62,438 nucleotides of DNA from Pseudonocardiales bacterium (GTDB lineage: Bacteria > Actinomycetota > Actinomycetes > Mycobacteriales > Pseudonocardiaceae): assembly GCA_019241525.1 (NCBI GenBank), contig JAFAWY010000056.1:1-62438 (forward strand), given 5' to 3'. Under the pieces are notes generated by a model, which did no database searches, had not been told where the DNA came from, and was given only the letters and a program-made list of their open reading frames with translations. Positions 1-7,466 of this stretch are shown here, piece by piece. Position 1 is the stretch's first letter. The number at the start of each line of letters is the position of its first letter. The position numbers and the translations under genes were made by a program.

Positions 1-1
1 T

Positions 2-286
2 GAGCTGATCCTCAAGCTGGCGGGCGATGCGATCGGCGACAAGGGGTTCATCGGAACCGATTACATCATCACCCCGGTACGCAAGCCAAAAAACCGCGAC
101 TTGTACATTTGCGAACATGACTACAATCGCCAGATCAGCTCTCTGCGTGCGCCCGTTGAGCGAGCCGTCGCCAGCCTGAAGACATGGCGGATTCTTTTCA
201 CTGATTACAGGAGGCCACTGAAGACCTTCTTGTCCTCGTTCCGGGCCGCTATCGGCCTGTACTTTTTCAAGGAGACTTTTGCATAA
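2..286 (+). CDS. IS5-type transposase, 3' part only
   Basis: The frame is open from the window edge and ends at a TAA, giving the last ~94 residues of a DDE transposase of the IS5/ISL2 kind. Visible family features are a GDKGFIGTDY stretch, the RNRxL/YN segment, and the PVERAVASLKTWRIL block that carries the final catalytic glutamate of the DDE triad. The 5' part lies outside the window, so completeness cannot be judged. It ends 11 bases before the truncated regulator that follows, so IS insertion is the likely cause of that truncation. Terminal inverted repeats could not be identified without the other IS end. Confidence 0.8.
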   Translation, partial: ELILKLAGDAIGDKGFIGTDYIITPVRKPKNRDLYICEHDYNRQISSLRAPVERAVASLKTWRILFTDYRRPLKTFLSSFRAAIGLYFFKETFA

Positions 287-297
287 GCCTCTATGTC

Positions 298-879
298 TTG
301 ATGCGCCGCAGCAATATCGCCACTGATGCGAAGCGGCCCGAGCTAGCGTTGAAGCTGGCAGACGCGGCCCTAGACAAGTCGACCTGTCTCCCGCCGCGTT
401 ACTGCGCTATCGCGCTACGCCAACGAGCACATGCGTTGGCGCAGCTGGGCCGGTCGGACGATTGTGCAAGCACTCTTGAACTGGCGTTTAAATTCGCTGA
501 GCGAAGTGTCGACTCAGAGAAGGACCTAGCACAGTACTGTACGACCGAATATGTCGAAATGGAAGCTGCGCACTGCTGGATTGAACTGGGGCAACCGGAT
601 CAAGCTATCGAAACGTTGCAGCACAGCCTGGCAGACTGGAAACCGGAGTTTCGTCGTGACTTGGGTCTCTGCCTGGCGCGCCTTGCGGTCGCACATGCGA
701 GCAGCGGCCAGATCGAGGAATCACTAATCGTTGCCGGCCGTTCGCTGGAAATTGCGCACGAAACTAAATCGTTCCGAACCGAAATGCAGCTCGCGCGGAT
801 TCCGAGTATACTGATAACTCAGGGCGCTGAGGACGAAGCGCGGCAATTTGACAGGAGTATTCGGTCGCTGAAGTCGTGA
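298..879 (+). pseudogene. C-terminal TPR part of an XRE-type regulator, 5' truncated
   Basis: This 193-residue product is helical TPR sequence only: paired helices with Ala/Leu spacing, a YVEMEAAHCWIELGQ segment and an RRDLGLCLARLAVAH segment. That pattern is typical of the C-terminal half of actinobacterial HTH-XRE regulators of about 400 residues. A complete member of that class lies at 29556-30806. The N-terminal HTH is missing, and an IS transposase ends just upstream, so I infer loss of the 5' half by IS insertion. The TTG start is only the first available codon. The creatininase gene follows after 10 bases and was probably its operon partner. GC is lower than in the rest of the window. 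Confidence 0.65.
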
Positions 880-889
880 GGGACGAAGC

Positions 890-1594
890 ATGCTGATCAC
901 CGCCGCAACGTCGACAGATGAAGCTCAGCGCGGAGCCGCAGTCGCCGCGCTCCCGGTGGGAAGTTTCGAGCAGCATGGGGACCATCTGCCGCTGACAACA
1001 GACACTATCGTTGCGTGTATCATCGCAAACCGGCTGGCGTCAGCATATGACTTACTCGTCCTTCCACCAGTAACTATTTCATGCTCACATGAGCATGAGG
1101 GCTTTGAGGGGACCGTAAGTATCAGCTCTCGTACACTGATAGCCATCATCGATGATGTCCGGTCGTCTCTGGCCAGGTCTGGAATCAAATATCTGGTGCT
1201 AGTCAATGGCCATGGCGGCAACTATGTACTGTCCAATATCGCGCAAGAAGCGAACGTTGCTGAGCGCAGAGTAGCTTTATTCCCAGGACGGGAGGACTTC
1301 CAGCTCGCGCGCGAGCGCGCCGGGATGGAGACCACCACCAGCGAAGACATGCATGGTGGCGAGTGGGAGACATCGATTCTCCTGCATTCGCACCCTGATC
1401 TCGTTCGCTCGACGTACTCACAGAACGACCACGACGTGCCTCAACGCCCACATCTTTTGATCACAGGAATGCGCGCCTATGCGGCCAGGGGGATAGTCGG
1501 TAGGCCGTCCGTGGCAACTGCGGCGAAGGGACGCGCGGTGCTCGACAGCCTAACAAGCTCTTTCGCGGACGTACTTAAAGTCTTGACTGGCTAG
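890..1594 (+). CDS. creatininase-family amidohydrolase
   Basis: A 234-residue protein of normal length for the creatininase/MftE superfamily, which are metal-dependent hydrolases of cyclic amides or small peptides. Metal-ligand motifs are in order: GSFEQHGDHLPL near residues 24-35 (Glu27, His29/His32), a downstream Asp38, NGHGGN near 105-110, and a HGGEWETS segment near 155-162 supplying the second glutamate. The ATG is preceded by a GGACGAAG ribosome site and sits 10 bases after the TPR fragment. Substrate cannot be inferred; no mycofactocin genes are visible nearby. Family assignment is firm, specific reaction unknown. Confidence 0.85.
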   Translation: MLITAATSTDEAQRGAAVAALPVGSFEQHGDHLPLTTDTIVACIIANRLASAYDLLVLPPVTISCSHEHEGFEGTVSISSRTLIAIIDDVRSSLARSGIKYLVLVNGHGGNYVLSNIAQEANVAERRVALFPGREDFQLARERAGMETTTSEDMHGGEWETSILLHSHPDLVRSTYSQNDHDVPQRPHLLITGMRAYAARGIVGRPSVATAAKGRAVLDSLTSSFADVLKVLTG

Positions 1595-1626
1595 CACGTC
1601 AGCCGACACTTTGTTATGCTCGCCAC

Positions 1627-1690
1627 GCATATGATCTATGCGCAAGACTGGTAGCACGGCTCGTATTCTTGCCGCGCATAGAAGATATGC
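1627..1690. repeat. imperfect inverted repeat after the creatininase gene
   Basis: Arms at 1627-1646 and 1668-1690 pair at about 17 of 20 positions (gcatat...tctatgcgc against gcgcatagaagatatgc), with a loop of ~21 bases. It lies just downstream of the creatininase stop, so it may terminate that transcript. It could instead be a binding site for the HTH protein encoded at 1787. Confidence 0.4.
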
Positions 1691-1786
1691 ACTATTTCTC
1701 TGAGTTTGCGGTTGTCGTGGCCTTTTACTCAATGGCACGGCCCACGTTCCACCGGGTCGCCGTCGAGTCAAAGGATCACATCTATC

Positions 1787-1993
1787 ATGAGTACCACTAT
1801 GTCTCGCGCCGGTTCGTCCGGCGTTTTTTCGATCGAGGAAGCCGCGTGGCTTCTCGGTGTGGATAAGTCCGAGGTATCCCGGTTGATCCGCGTGGGTTTG
1901 CTACCCACTATTCGTCGCCGGTCTCGGCTGGTCGTGCCCACGCATGCGCTGGTGCGGCTGCTGCCCGTTGCCGGCGATGGGAGGGCGCGATGA
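1787..1993 (+). CDS. AlpA/excisionase-like HTH DNA-binding protein
   Basis: A 68-residue protein with a MerR/Xis-type winged helix: SIEEAAWLLGVDKSEVSRLI is the helix-turn-helix and RRRSRLVVPTHALVRLL the wing and following helix. The frame is open further upstream, but the ATG at 1787 gives the usual short N-terminus; a second ATG is at 1799. Its stop overlaps the next ATG (ATGA), so it is the first gene of a translationally coupled operon with the Wbl, membrane and FtsK/TraB genes. With a serine integrase in the same element, a role as recombination directionality factor or transfer regulator is plausible but inferred. Confidence 0.7.
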   Translation: MSTTMSRAGSSGVFSIEEAAWLLGVDKSEVSRLIRVGLLPTIRRRSRLVVPTHALVRLLPVAGDGRAR

Positions 1994-2325
1994 ATGGCGA
2001 GGAGCTCTTTGAGGAGGTCGCAGCCCGGCTGGATTGCTTGGAAGGGACGCCGGTTGGTCAGTTGTCCGACCTGGTACGTCGCGAGGGTGCGTGCATGTGG
2101 CTCGGCGTCGGCGCAGACGAGCCGATGTGGACGGGCGACAACATGACCGACCGCGAATTGGCCGCGACTATTTGCGCGGGCTGCCCGGTCGCCGACGAGT
2201 GTCTGGAACTGGAGTTCCGCACGGCCGGATTCGTCTCGCTCGGGGTTTGGGGTGCGCTGGCCGACGATGACCGGCGGGGCGCCTACCTGGCGTGGTTGCG
2301 GCGTCGGGATGGGGGCCGGCGATGA
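1990..2325 (+). CDS. WhiB-like (Wbl) iron-sulfur regulator
   Basis: A 111-residue Wbl protein. The four 4Fe-4S ligand cysteines are Cys35, Cys62, Cys65 and Cys71 in the usual C...CxxC...C order (GACMW, ICAGCPVADEC), followed by the GVWGA turn at residues 85-89 and a basic C-terminus ending RRRDGGRR. Wbl proteins are restricted to actinobacteria and their phages and plasmids; they act with the primary sigma factor in response to redox signals. It overlaps both neighbours by ATGA junctions. Presence in a conjugative-type operon suggests control of transfer or excision, which is inference. Confidence 0.9.
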   Translation: MNGEELFEEVAARLDCLEGTPVGQLSDLVRREGACMWLGVGADEPMWTGDNMTDRELAATICAGCPVADECLELEFRTAGFVSLGVWGALADDDRRGAYLAWLRRRDGGRR

Positions 2326-2753
2326 GGCCCGAGCTTGTGATGCCGTTGGAGACTGCGCCGGACAACGTGTACGCCGCGTTCACTGCCGCCGTGGCGGGTC
2401 AGGTGGGCGGGGAAGCCCCGATGAATTCCCCCACTGTTGCTCCGGTGCTGGTCGTGGTGGCGCTGGCCGGGCTCGGTGTGCTGGCAGCGTTCCGCAGCGG
2501 CGCCCGCCGGGCGTACCGGGTCGCCCGGCATACCCAGGAAGTCACGCGGATGGGCGGCAACCTGACTCGGGCCCTGGGCACCGCGGTGGTCATTGTGGCC
2601 ATCCAATGGGCGGTGGTGAGCCTCACCACCGATCCCCGCGCCTGGGGTGTCGCTCTGGGTGTGCCTGCCGTGTTCGCCGGTGCGGCGATCGCTCGGATGT
2701 TCTCCGTTACCGAGATCTTGCACACCACCGACCACAGACAGCGCAGGCGATGA
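2322..2753 (+). CDS. small membrane protein of the transfer operon
   Basis: Starting at the ATG that overlaps the Wbl stop (ATGA), the product is 143 residues. Hydrophobic stretches are APVLVVVALAGLGVLAAF near residues 43-60, TAVVIVAIQWAVVSL near 88-102, and GVALGVPAVFAGAAIA near 111-126, separated by a basic segment (RSGARRAYRVARHTQ). No enzymatic motif is present. Position between Wbl and FtsK/TraB is the place where SpdB-type spread or transfer-accessory membrane proteins are found in actinobacterial conjugative elements; that role is inferred from position. The last bases overlap the ATG of the FtsK gene. Confidence 0.65.
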   Translation: MRPELVMPLETAPDNVYAAFTAAVAGQVGGEAPMNSPTVAPVLVVVALAGLGVLAAFRSGARRAYRVARHTQEVTRMGGNLTRALGTAVVIVAIQWAVVSLTTDPRAWGVALGVPAVFAGAAIARMFSVTEILHTTDHRQRRR

Positions 2754-4897
2754 CCGACACCCGGCCCCCCGACCACAACTTGATCACGTTCCCGAACCGG
2801 CCACCGGAGCAGCCGGAGGTGCTGGATGGCGAGCCGCCCACCGCGCAGAGCACGGCAGCTGTCGTCGGCGTGCTGGCCGGGTTCACAGCTCACGTGGTGA
2901 TGCTGGTACGCGCTGTGATCAGATCCCCGCAGATGGCGCAGGCGCGATCAGTGGTGGAATATCGGCTGCGGAAGGCACCCCGGGATGTGACTCGGCTGTG
3001 CTGGTTCTTCCTGCGGGGCCACGGCCGGTGGATCGCCAGGGGCTGGACCTGGGCCACCCACGGACACCTCCGCGCCGACGCCCGGGCAGCCTGGCTTGCC
3101 GGTGACTCCGAAGCCCGCCGCAAGGCACAGGAGTTAATTCGATCTGATGCCCGGGCCCGCTGGGCCAAATTCGGCATGGCCGCGCACCGCATCACGGTTG
3201 GCGTGCTGCTCGTAGCATTCGTGGGTGGGGTGTTGGCGATCATTGACGCCCGGGTGCCGCGGGCGGACATGTGGCCCTGGCTGGCTGAGGTTTACACCGT
3301 GCTAGGTGTAACCGGCATGGTGCTGAGATGGGTCGTTAAGGCCGTGCCGGTGGGGTGGCTGGTCGCGGCGATTTGGGAGGGCCGCGACCGCACCCCCGGC
3401 GCCTCATGGCTAGTGCGCCCCAACCGGAATGACGCCGACTCCTGGGTGGACGAGCGGATGATCTCTCAAGCCCTCGCCCATCTGGGGATCACCCCACTGG
3501 ACCGGTTCTTCAAGAATGGGGGCGAGCTGGTCTACACCATTCCCGCCCGGGTGGACGGGGAGGGCACCTACGCCCAGATCCGGCTGCCCATGGGCGTGAC
3601 GGCGGACATGGTTGCGGCTAAACGCACCACCCTGGCCGCCAACCTCGGGCGGGCGGCGTTGGAGACCTGGCCCACCCAAGGCCCGGAGGCCGGGATCTTG
3701 GACTTGTGGATCGCAGATAAAGGCAAACTCGGCGGCGGTGCCGGCCCCTGGCCACTGCTGCACGAGGGCACCGTAGACGTGTTCGAGGGCGTGCCGATCG
3801 GCAAGACCCAGCGCGGTCAGGTCATCTACGGCCAGCTCTTCGAGCGCAACTGGATCGTCGGCGGCCGACCCGGCCAAGGCAAAACCGCCCTTGTCCGCCT
3901 CCTCGTGTTAGGTGCGGCGCTGGATCCCACGGCGGAGTTGTGGGTATTCGTCATCGCCCAGAACACCGACTTCGACCCCTTCGCCCCCCGCCTTGCCCGC
4001 TATCAGGTCGGTATGGGCCCCGACGTGGCCGCCGCCGCGGTGCAGGCCCTGGCGGATCTGTTCGCGGAGATGGAACGGCGGGGCAAACTGCTGGCCACCC
4101 TCCCGGGCAGCCCCCCGGCCACCTCCCGGCGGCTGGCCGATAAACCCGCCCTCGGGCTGCACCCGCTGATCTGTGTGATCAGCGAATGCCACGAACTGTT
4201 CGGCCACCCCATCCACGGGGACAAGGCGGAGAAGCTGGCCATTAGCGTGATCAAACAGGGCCGCAAATTCGGCATCACTCTCATCTTGGACACCCAGTCC
4301 CCGACCGCGACCTCGATTCCCAAGGAGGTCACCCGCAACACGTCATGCGGAGTCGCCTTCTCCGTCGCCGATCACATCGCCAACGACGGACTGCTTGGTT
4401 CCGGGAAGTACCGGGCCGGGATTAGGGCCACCGACCTGCGGATGCATACCGACCGGGGCACCAGCGTCATGGTCGGCGTCAGCGACGCCACCTTCGAACT
4501 CGTCCGCGGCTTCTACGTGCCCTACGCCGATGGCGTGGACATGGTCACCCCGGTCATCGCGCGCGCCATGGCCGCCATCACCGAACTACGCCATACCGGT
4601 GACGCCACAGACCAGCATGACCAAGACGACGGGGCGGAGCAGGTCGACCACCTGGCCAACATCCACACCGCGCTGCGCGGGGAGCGGCGGGTACGCACAC
4701 AAGTGGTACTGACCCGGCTGGCCGAACTCAACCCGTCCGTCTACGAGGGCTGGACTTTCCAAGACCTCTCCGCGGCGCTAGCTGACTATGACATTGAGCC
4801 GGTCAAATCCGGCGGCGTCAAAGTCGTCCGGGCCACCGACGTCGCCCACGCCCTCAACTACCGCGACCGCCGCCATGCCACGGACAGTGACGAATAG
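2750..4897 (+). CDS. FtsK/SpoIIIE-type DNA translocase (TraB/TraSA-like)
   Basis: A 715-residue protein starting at the ATG that overlaps the upstream stop. Membrane segments lie near residues 36-55, 147-166 and 181-209. The FtsK motor follows, with Walker A GGRPGQGKTAL near 370 and a Walker B region LICVISECHELF near 473. The C-terminus has a winged-helix-like region (QVVLTRLAELNPS to ATDVAHAL). Single FtsK-like proteins move double-stranded DNA between mycelial or clumped actinobacterial cells for pSAM2-type elements. In the Walker B the residue before the glutamate is serine where Asp is usual. Length and layout fit TraB/TraSA. The motor assignment is firm and the conjugal role is supported by the adjacent integrase. 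Confidence 0.85.
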   Translation: MTDTRPPDHNLITFPNRPPEQPEVLDGEPPTAQSTAAVVGVLAGFTAHVVMLVRAVIRSPQMAQARSVVEYRLRKAPRDVTRLCWFFLRGHGRWIARGWTWATHGHLRADARAAWLAGDSEARRKAQELIRSDARARWAKFGMAAHRITVGVLLVAFVGGVLAIIDARVPRADMWPWLAEVYTVLGVTGMVLRWVVKAVPVGWLVAAIWEGRDRTPGASWLVRPNRNDADSWVDERMISQALAHLGITPLDRFFKNGGELVYTIPARVDGEGTYAQIRLPMGVTADMVAAKRTTLAANLGRAALETWPTQGPEAGILDLWIADKGKLGGGAGPWPLLHEGTVDVFEGVPIGKTQRGQVIYGQLFERNWIVGGRPGQGKTALVRLLVLGAALDPTAELWVFVIAQNTDFDPFAPRLARYQVGMGPDVAAAAVQALADLFAEMERRGKLLATLPGSPPATSRRLADKPALGLHPLICVISECHELFGHPIHGDKAEKLAISVIKQGRKFGITLILDTQSPTATSIPKEVTRNTSCGVAFSVADHIANDGLLGSGKYRAGIRATDLRMHTDRGTSVMVGVSDATFELVRGFYVPYADGVDMVTPVIARAMAAITELRHTGDATDQHDQDDGAEQVDHLANIHTALRGERRVRTQVVLTRLAELNPSVYEGWTFQDLSAALADYDIEPVKSGGVKVVRATDVAHALNYRDRRHATDSDE

Positions 4898-4900
4898 GCA

Positions 4901-4948
4901 GGGGACCTGAGACGGGGACCCGACCGGGGACTCGGGGAGTTCTCCCCG
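4901..4948. repeat. short GGGGA(C/G) repeats and hairpin after the translocase gene
   Basis: Four GGGGAC or GGGGAG hexamers begin at 4901, 4914, 4926 and 4934, immediately after the FtsK/TraB stop codon. The last one is part of a perfect inverted repeat (cggggag-tt-ctccccg, 4933-4948). TraB proteins recognise clustered 8-bp repeats (TRS) near tra, so this may be the transfer locus. A terminator is the alternative. Confidence 0.35.
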
Positions 4949-5147
4949 CACGCATCCCCCACCCTGCCTCCCCAACCTGAGCATTGCAAACAAACTCTAG
5001 GGACCTACTTCTGGACAGGATTGGACAAGCGCAAAACCCTCTGAAAACGGGGTAGCAGTGGACGTCAGCTGAGTCCCTCCCTGGCCGAATCTATCACCGA
5101 TGCAGCAACGATTGATTACGGTACGTCACAAACGAGGTATCGACCGC

Positions 5148-5285
5148 ATGACCATGCCCATCGACCCGACCACCCCACTTATGACGCCGGAAGGACTCGT
5201 GCCGAGGCCTCCACACCTAGTGATCATGAAACCACGCAAACCGGCCAATATCCGCGAAGCTGTCGATCGGGCGGCGTGTCTGTGA
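5148..5285 (+). CDS. hypothetical 45-residue protein
   Basis: From ATG 5148, with a weak GAGG about ten bases upstream, the product begins MTMPIDPTTPLM and ends REAVDRAACL. It is proline-rich with a basic centre. No family is recognised. It lies between the translocase and integrase genes of the element, where short uncharacterised genes are common, but coding evidence is thin. Confidence 0.35.
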   Translation: MTMPIDPTTPLMTPEGLVPRPPHLVIMKPRKPANIREAVDRAACL

Positions 5286-5683
5286 CGGGGGTAGCTGGAG
5301 TGTCCAGCGATCTGGCTGAAATGGGTCTACCCCCGCTACCGCACTGGTCAGGGCCCGTTATTGAGGGCCTCTACCGAGGTAGAGGCCCCCCATTACCCGC
5401 TGCGCCGTTAACGCGGTACTTGCGCCTTGCCCACCGCCGACACCCCGACCACCTGGAGGTGATGTGCCAACCCGGCCGTAACCGCCTCGACCGCGAACCC
5501 CGCAGGAGGTGAGCACGATCCGTACCCGGCCGCTGACCCGGCACGCCGGAACGATCGGGCCTACCACCTGGCCCGGGTGTGCGCCCGCTTTCCCCGCACG
5601 ATCAGCACCCGGGGCGCCCACCGGCTTGCGCGGCTGCTTCGCGTAAGCAGGAGTAGTCAACAGTAATCATCCCCGTTTCAGGG
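5286..5683. other. weakly coding intergenic segment of the mobile element
   Basis: No convincing complete gene. A GTG-started frame (5276-5512, 78 codons) overlaps a perfect hairpin and reads as low-complexity Pro/Arg sequence. A second open stretch, about 5476-5666 on the + strand in another frame, reads like real protein (AYHLARVCARFPRTIST, then GAHRLARLLR) but has no ATG, GTG or TTG start. It may be the tail of a decayed gene or the product of a frameshift from the first frame. Confidence 0.3.
5365..5388. terminator. perfect 11-bp inverted repeat
   Basis: gggcctctacc and ggtagaggccc are perfectly complementary with only GA between them. There is no T-run. A hairpin terminator or a protein-binding palindrome such as a recombination or transfer site is possible. 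Confidence 0.5.
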
Positions 5684-5730
5684 TGTGATGCGATGAAGGA
5701 GCCGAGGTCCTGCTCCTTCATCGCATCACA
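5684..5730 (-). terminator. 19-bp perfect stem-loop downstream of the serine integrase
   Basis: Arms 5684-5702 and 5712-5730 are perfectly complementary over 19 bp (tgtgatgcgatgaaggagc on the left), with a 9-base loop. It begins 19 bases past the integrase stop codon (minus strand). No U-tract follows, as is usual for actinobacterial terminators. It would also stop transcription entering from the transfer operon. Confidence 0.75.
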
Positions 5731-5748
5731 GCGGGTGGTTTCCGTTGG

Positions 5749-7224
5749 TTAGAGGGGGTTGGGTTCGATGTCGATGCGGCTGTAGTCGAAGGTGCCGGGT
5801 TTACTGCGGTGTTCGTCGATGATCACGGCGGCGAACAAAAACCGCAGCACCGCGTTAAGGCGTTCCCCGTCACCGCTGGCGGCCAGCGCATCCCATGCAC
5901 TCCGCGCGTCCGGCCCGGCCAACCCGCTGAGCACCTCGACGGTAGGGCGCACGATGGTCTTACGCCGCAGGGTGGCCAGGCGGTCTTCGACTGTCTTACG
6001 CATCTGCCGGTACTCCCGGGTGGAGATCTCCCGGTTGGTCCACATGTCTTTCAGCTCGACCAGTTCCGCCTCCTCAGCGCTGATCGTGGCCTCATCGGCC
6101 GCCGATAGCCTGGAGGTCGCCCGGGGCGCGCCAGTCACATCCAGATTGGTCAGCAATTCCACAGCGGCATCCGAGACGAACGCCTCCAACGGCTTGGCGT
6201 AGATGCGCCGGTTGCAGTAGGCCGCACCGATTCTGTTGTGCCGGACACACATATACGAGAATTCTCTGCACCGGTTTCCGACCATGGGCTTGCCGCATTT
6301 TTTGCACATCACCAAACCGCGCAATAGGTAAAACCGTGATGCTCGGCAGTCATGAGCCGAGGCCCGGTAGGCGCGACGGTCCTGCGCCTCGGTCCAGGTG
6401 CCCCGGTCAATGATCGCCGGCCAGTCCCCATCCCCGTAGTCCTGGCCTCGAAACACCCGGATTCCCGTGAGATGACGCGACTTGAGGATGCCCCGCACCG
6501 CCTGCGGCTGCCACTCCTTGCCCCCCGCTGTGACTTCACCGCGCTCGGCGAGCCGCTGGGCGATCTTGCGGGGTGAGACCCCGTCGAGGTACCAGGCGAA
6601 GATCTCGCGCGCGATTGCGGCTTCCTGCTCGACGACGGTGACTCCGTCTTGGGCATAACCAAAGGGACGGTGCGGCGTGTTGTGCGGACGCCCCGCACGG
6701 GCCCGGTCCCCAAGCGAATCCCGCAAACGCCGGGAGGTGTCATCCGACGAGCGGCAGGCGTGCGCCACCTCGATCCGCAGGAAAAACCGATCATCCGGGT
6801 CGGACAGATCACGGCAGTTGGCCTGCCCGTGCAAGGTGATGTCATGCTCATCGGACAACGTGAGCAGTTCTTCCAGGTCGCGGGGCTGGCGCATCAACCG
6901 GTCCGGGTGATATACGATCACATGCCGCAGCCGGCCCGCTCGAATTGCTTCCAGCAATCCGTCCCAGCCCGGACGGCGGCGATTCCGCTGCCACGCCGAC
7001 CGATTGTTATCCACAAGTACGCACTCCGGGACCACGACCAGGCCCAGCCGCTCGGCAACCTCCCGGCACAGTCGCTCCTGCCGATCCACTCCGGTTTGAT
7101 CCTCATCCCGAGCCCGAGAAATCCGACAATAGATCGCAGCCAGATCACCGACCCACCGCGACCCACCGCTATTACTTCCGGGGAGGCGCCGGGTCCCCGG
7201 ACGGTCACGAAGTCCGTTGTCCAT
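5749..7224 (-). CDS. large serine integrase (site-specific recombinase)
   Basis: A protein of about 491 residues with the three-part layout of large serine integrases. The N-terminal resolvase catalytic domain contains AIYCRISRARDEDQTGVDRQ, whose serine is the nucleophile, and the DRLMRQPRDLEELL segment. The recombinase domain contains HRPFGYAQDG and VRGILKSRHLTGIRVF. A zinc ribbon starts CKKCGKPMVGNRC, with later cysteines in YMC and AYC. A charged coiled-coil segment follows (ISAEEAELVELKDMW). ATG 7224 is the closest start upstream of the first strand; a TTG at 7245 is the longer option. Its 5' end abuts a truncated MFS gene, matching the usual position of an attachment site beside int. Confidence 0.9.
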   Translation of the reverse strand: MDNGLRDRPGTRRLPGSNSGGSRWVGDLAAIYCRISRARDEDQTGVDRQERLCREVAERLGLVVVPECVLVDNNRSAWQRNRRRPGWDGLLEAIRAGRLRHVIVYHPDRLMRQPRDLEELLTLSDEHDITLHGQANCRDLSDPDDRFFLRIEVAHACRSSDDTSRRLRDSLGDRARAGRPHNTPHRPFGYAQDGVTVVEQEAAIAREIFAWYLDGVSPRKIAQRLAERGEVTAGGKEWQPQAVRGILKSRHLTGIRVFRGQDYGDGDWPAIIDRGTWTEAQDRRAYRASAHDCRASRFYLLRGLVMCKKCGKPMVGNRCREFSYMCVRHNRIGAAYCNRRIYAKPLEAFVSDAAVELLTNLDVTGAPRATSRLSAADEATISAEEAELVELKDMWTNREISTREYRQMRKTVEDRLATLRRKTIVRPTVEVLSGLAGPDARSAWDALAASGDGERLNAVLRFLFAAVIIDEHRSKPGTFDYSRIDIEPNPL

Positions 7225-7250
7225 TGGGCGGAGTATATGAACCAAGCATG
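7225..7250. other. candidate attachment-site junction of the serine-integrase element
   Basis: This 26-base stretch separates the integrase start from the point where clear MFS protein sequence begins (GGPRLGDLEAG). It contains ccattgggcgg and atgaaccaagc, flanked by a short ttgg/ccaa inverted match. Placement rests only on the break between element and host reading frames; the partner site was not found in the window. Confidence 0.35.
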
Positions 7251-7454
7251 ACTGTGGTCACGGGCGGCCCGCGCCTGGGTGATCTGGAAGCGGGCGCGGT
7301 GGCGGCTGTGTTCACTCCCCGGGTATCGGTTGTCTCAGGTGGGCTGGCTTGCCTAGCCGGAATCGGTCTACTCGCGGTGATGGTGCCGGCTTTCGTGCGC
7401 TACGACGCCCGGGTCGCTGCTACCCGGCCTGCGGTGGGGGAGGTGTCGCCCTAA
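7248..7454 (+). pseudogene. 3' stump of an MFS transporter gene
   Basis: The 68 residues read GGPRLGDLEAGAVAAVFTP, then a FSVVSGGLAC-like helix (VSVVSGGLACLAG), and end in a basic tail after VPAFVRYDAR. This is the C-terminal end of EntS-like MFS exporters, covering the last cytoplasmic loop and final membrane helix. Everything upstream belongs to the integrase gene on the other strand, so the gene has lost at least 85% of its length. I infer disruption by element integration. The ATG at 7248 is fortuitous. The stop lies 12 bases from the convergent dienelactone hydrolase stop. Confidence 0.7.
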
Positions 7455-7466
7455 ACCCCAGCGCGA

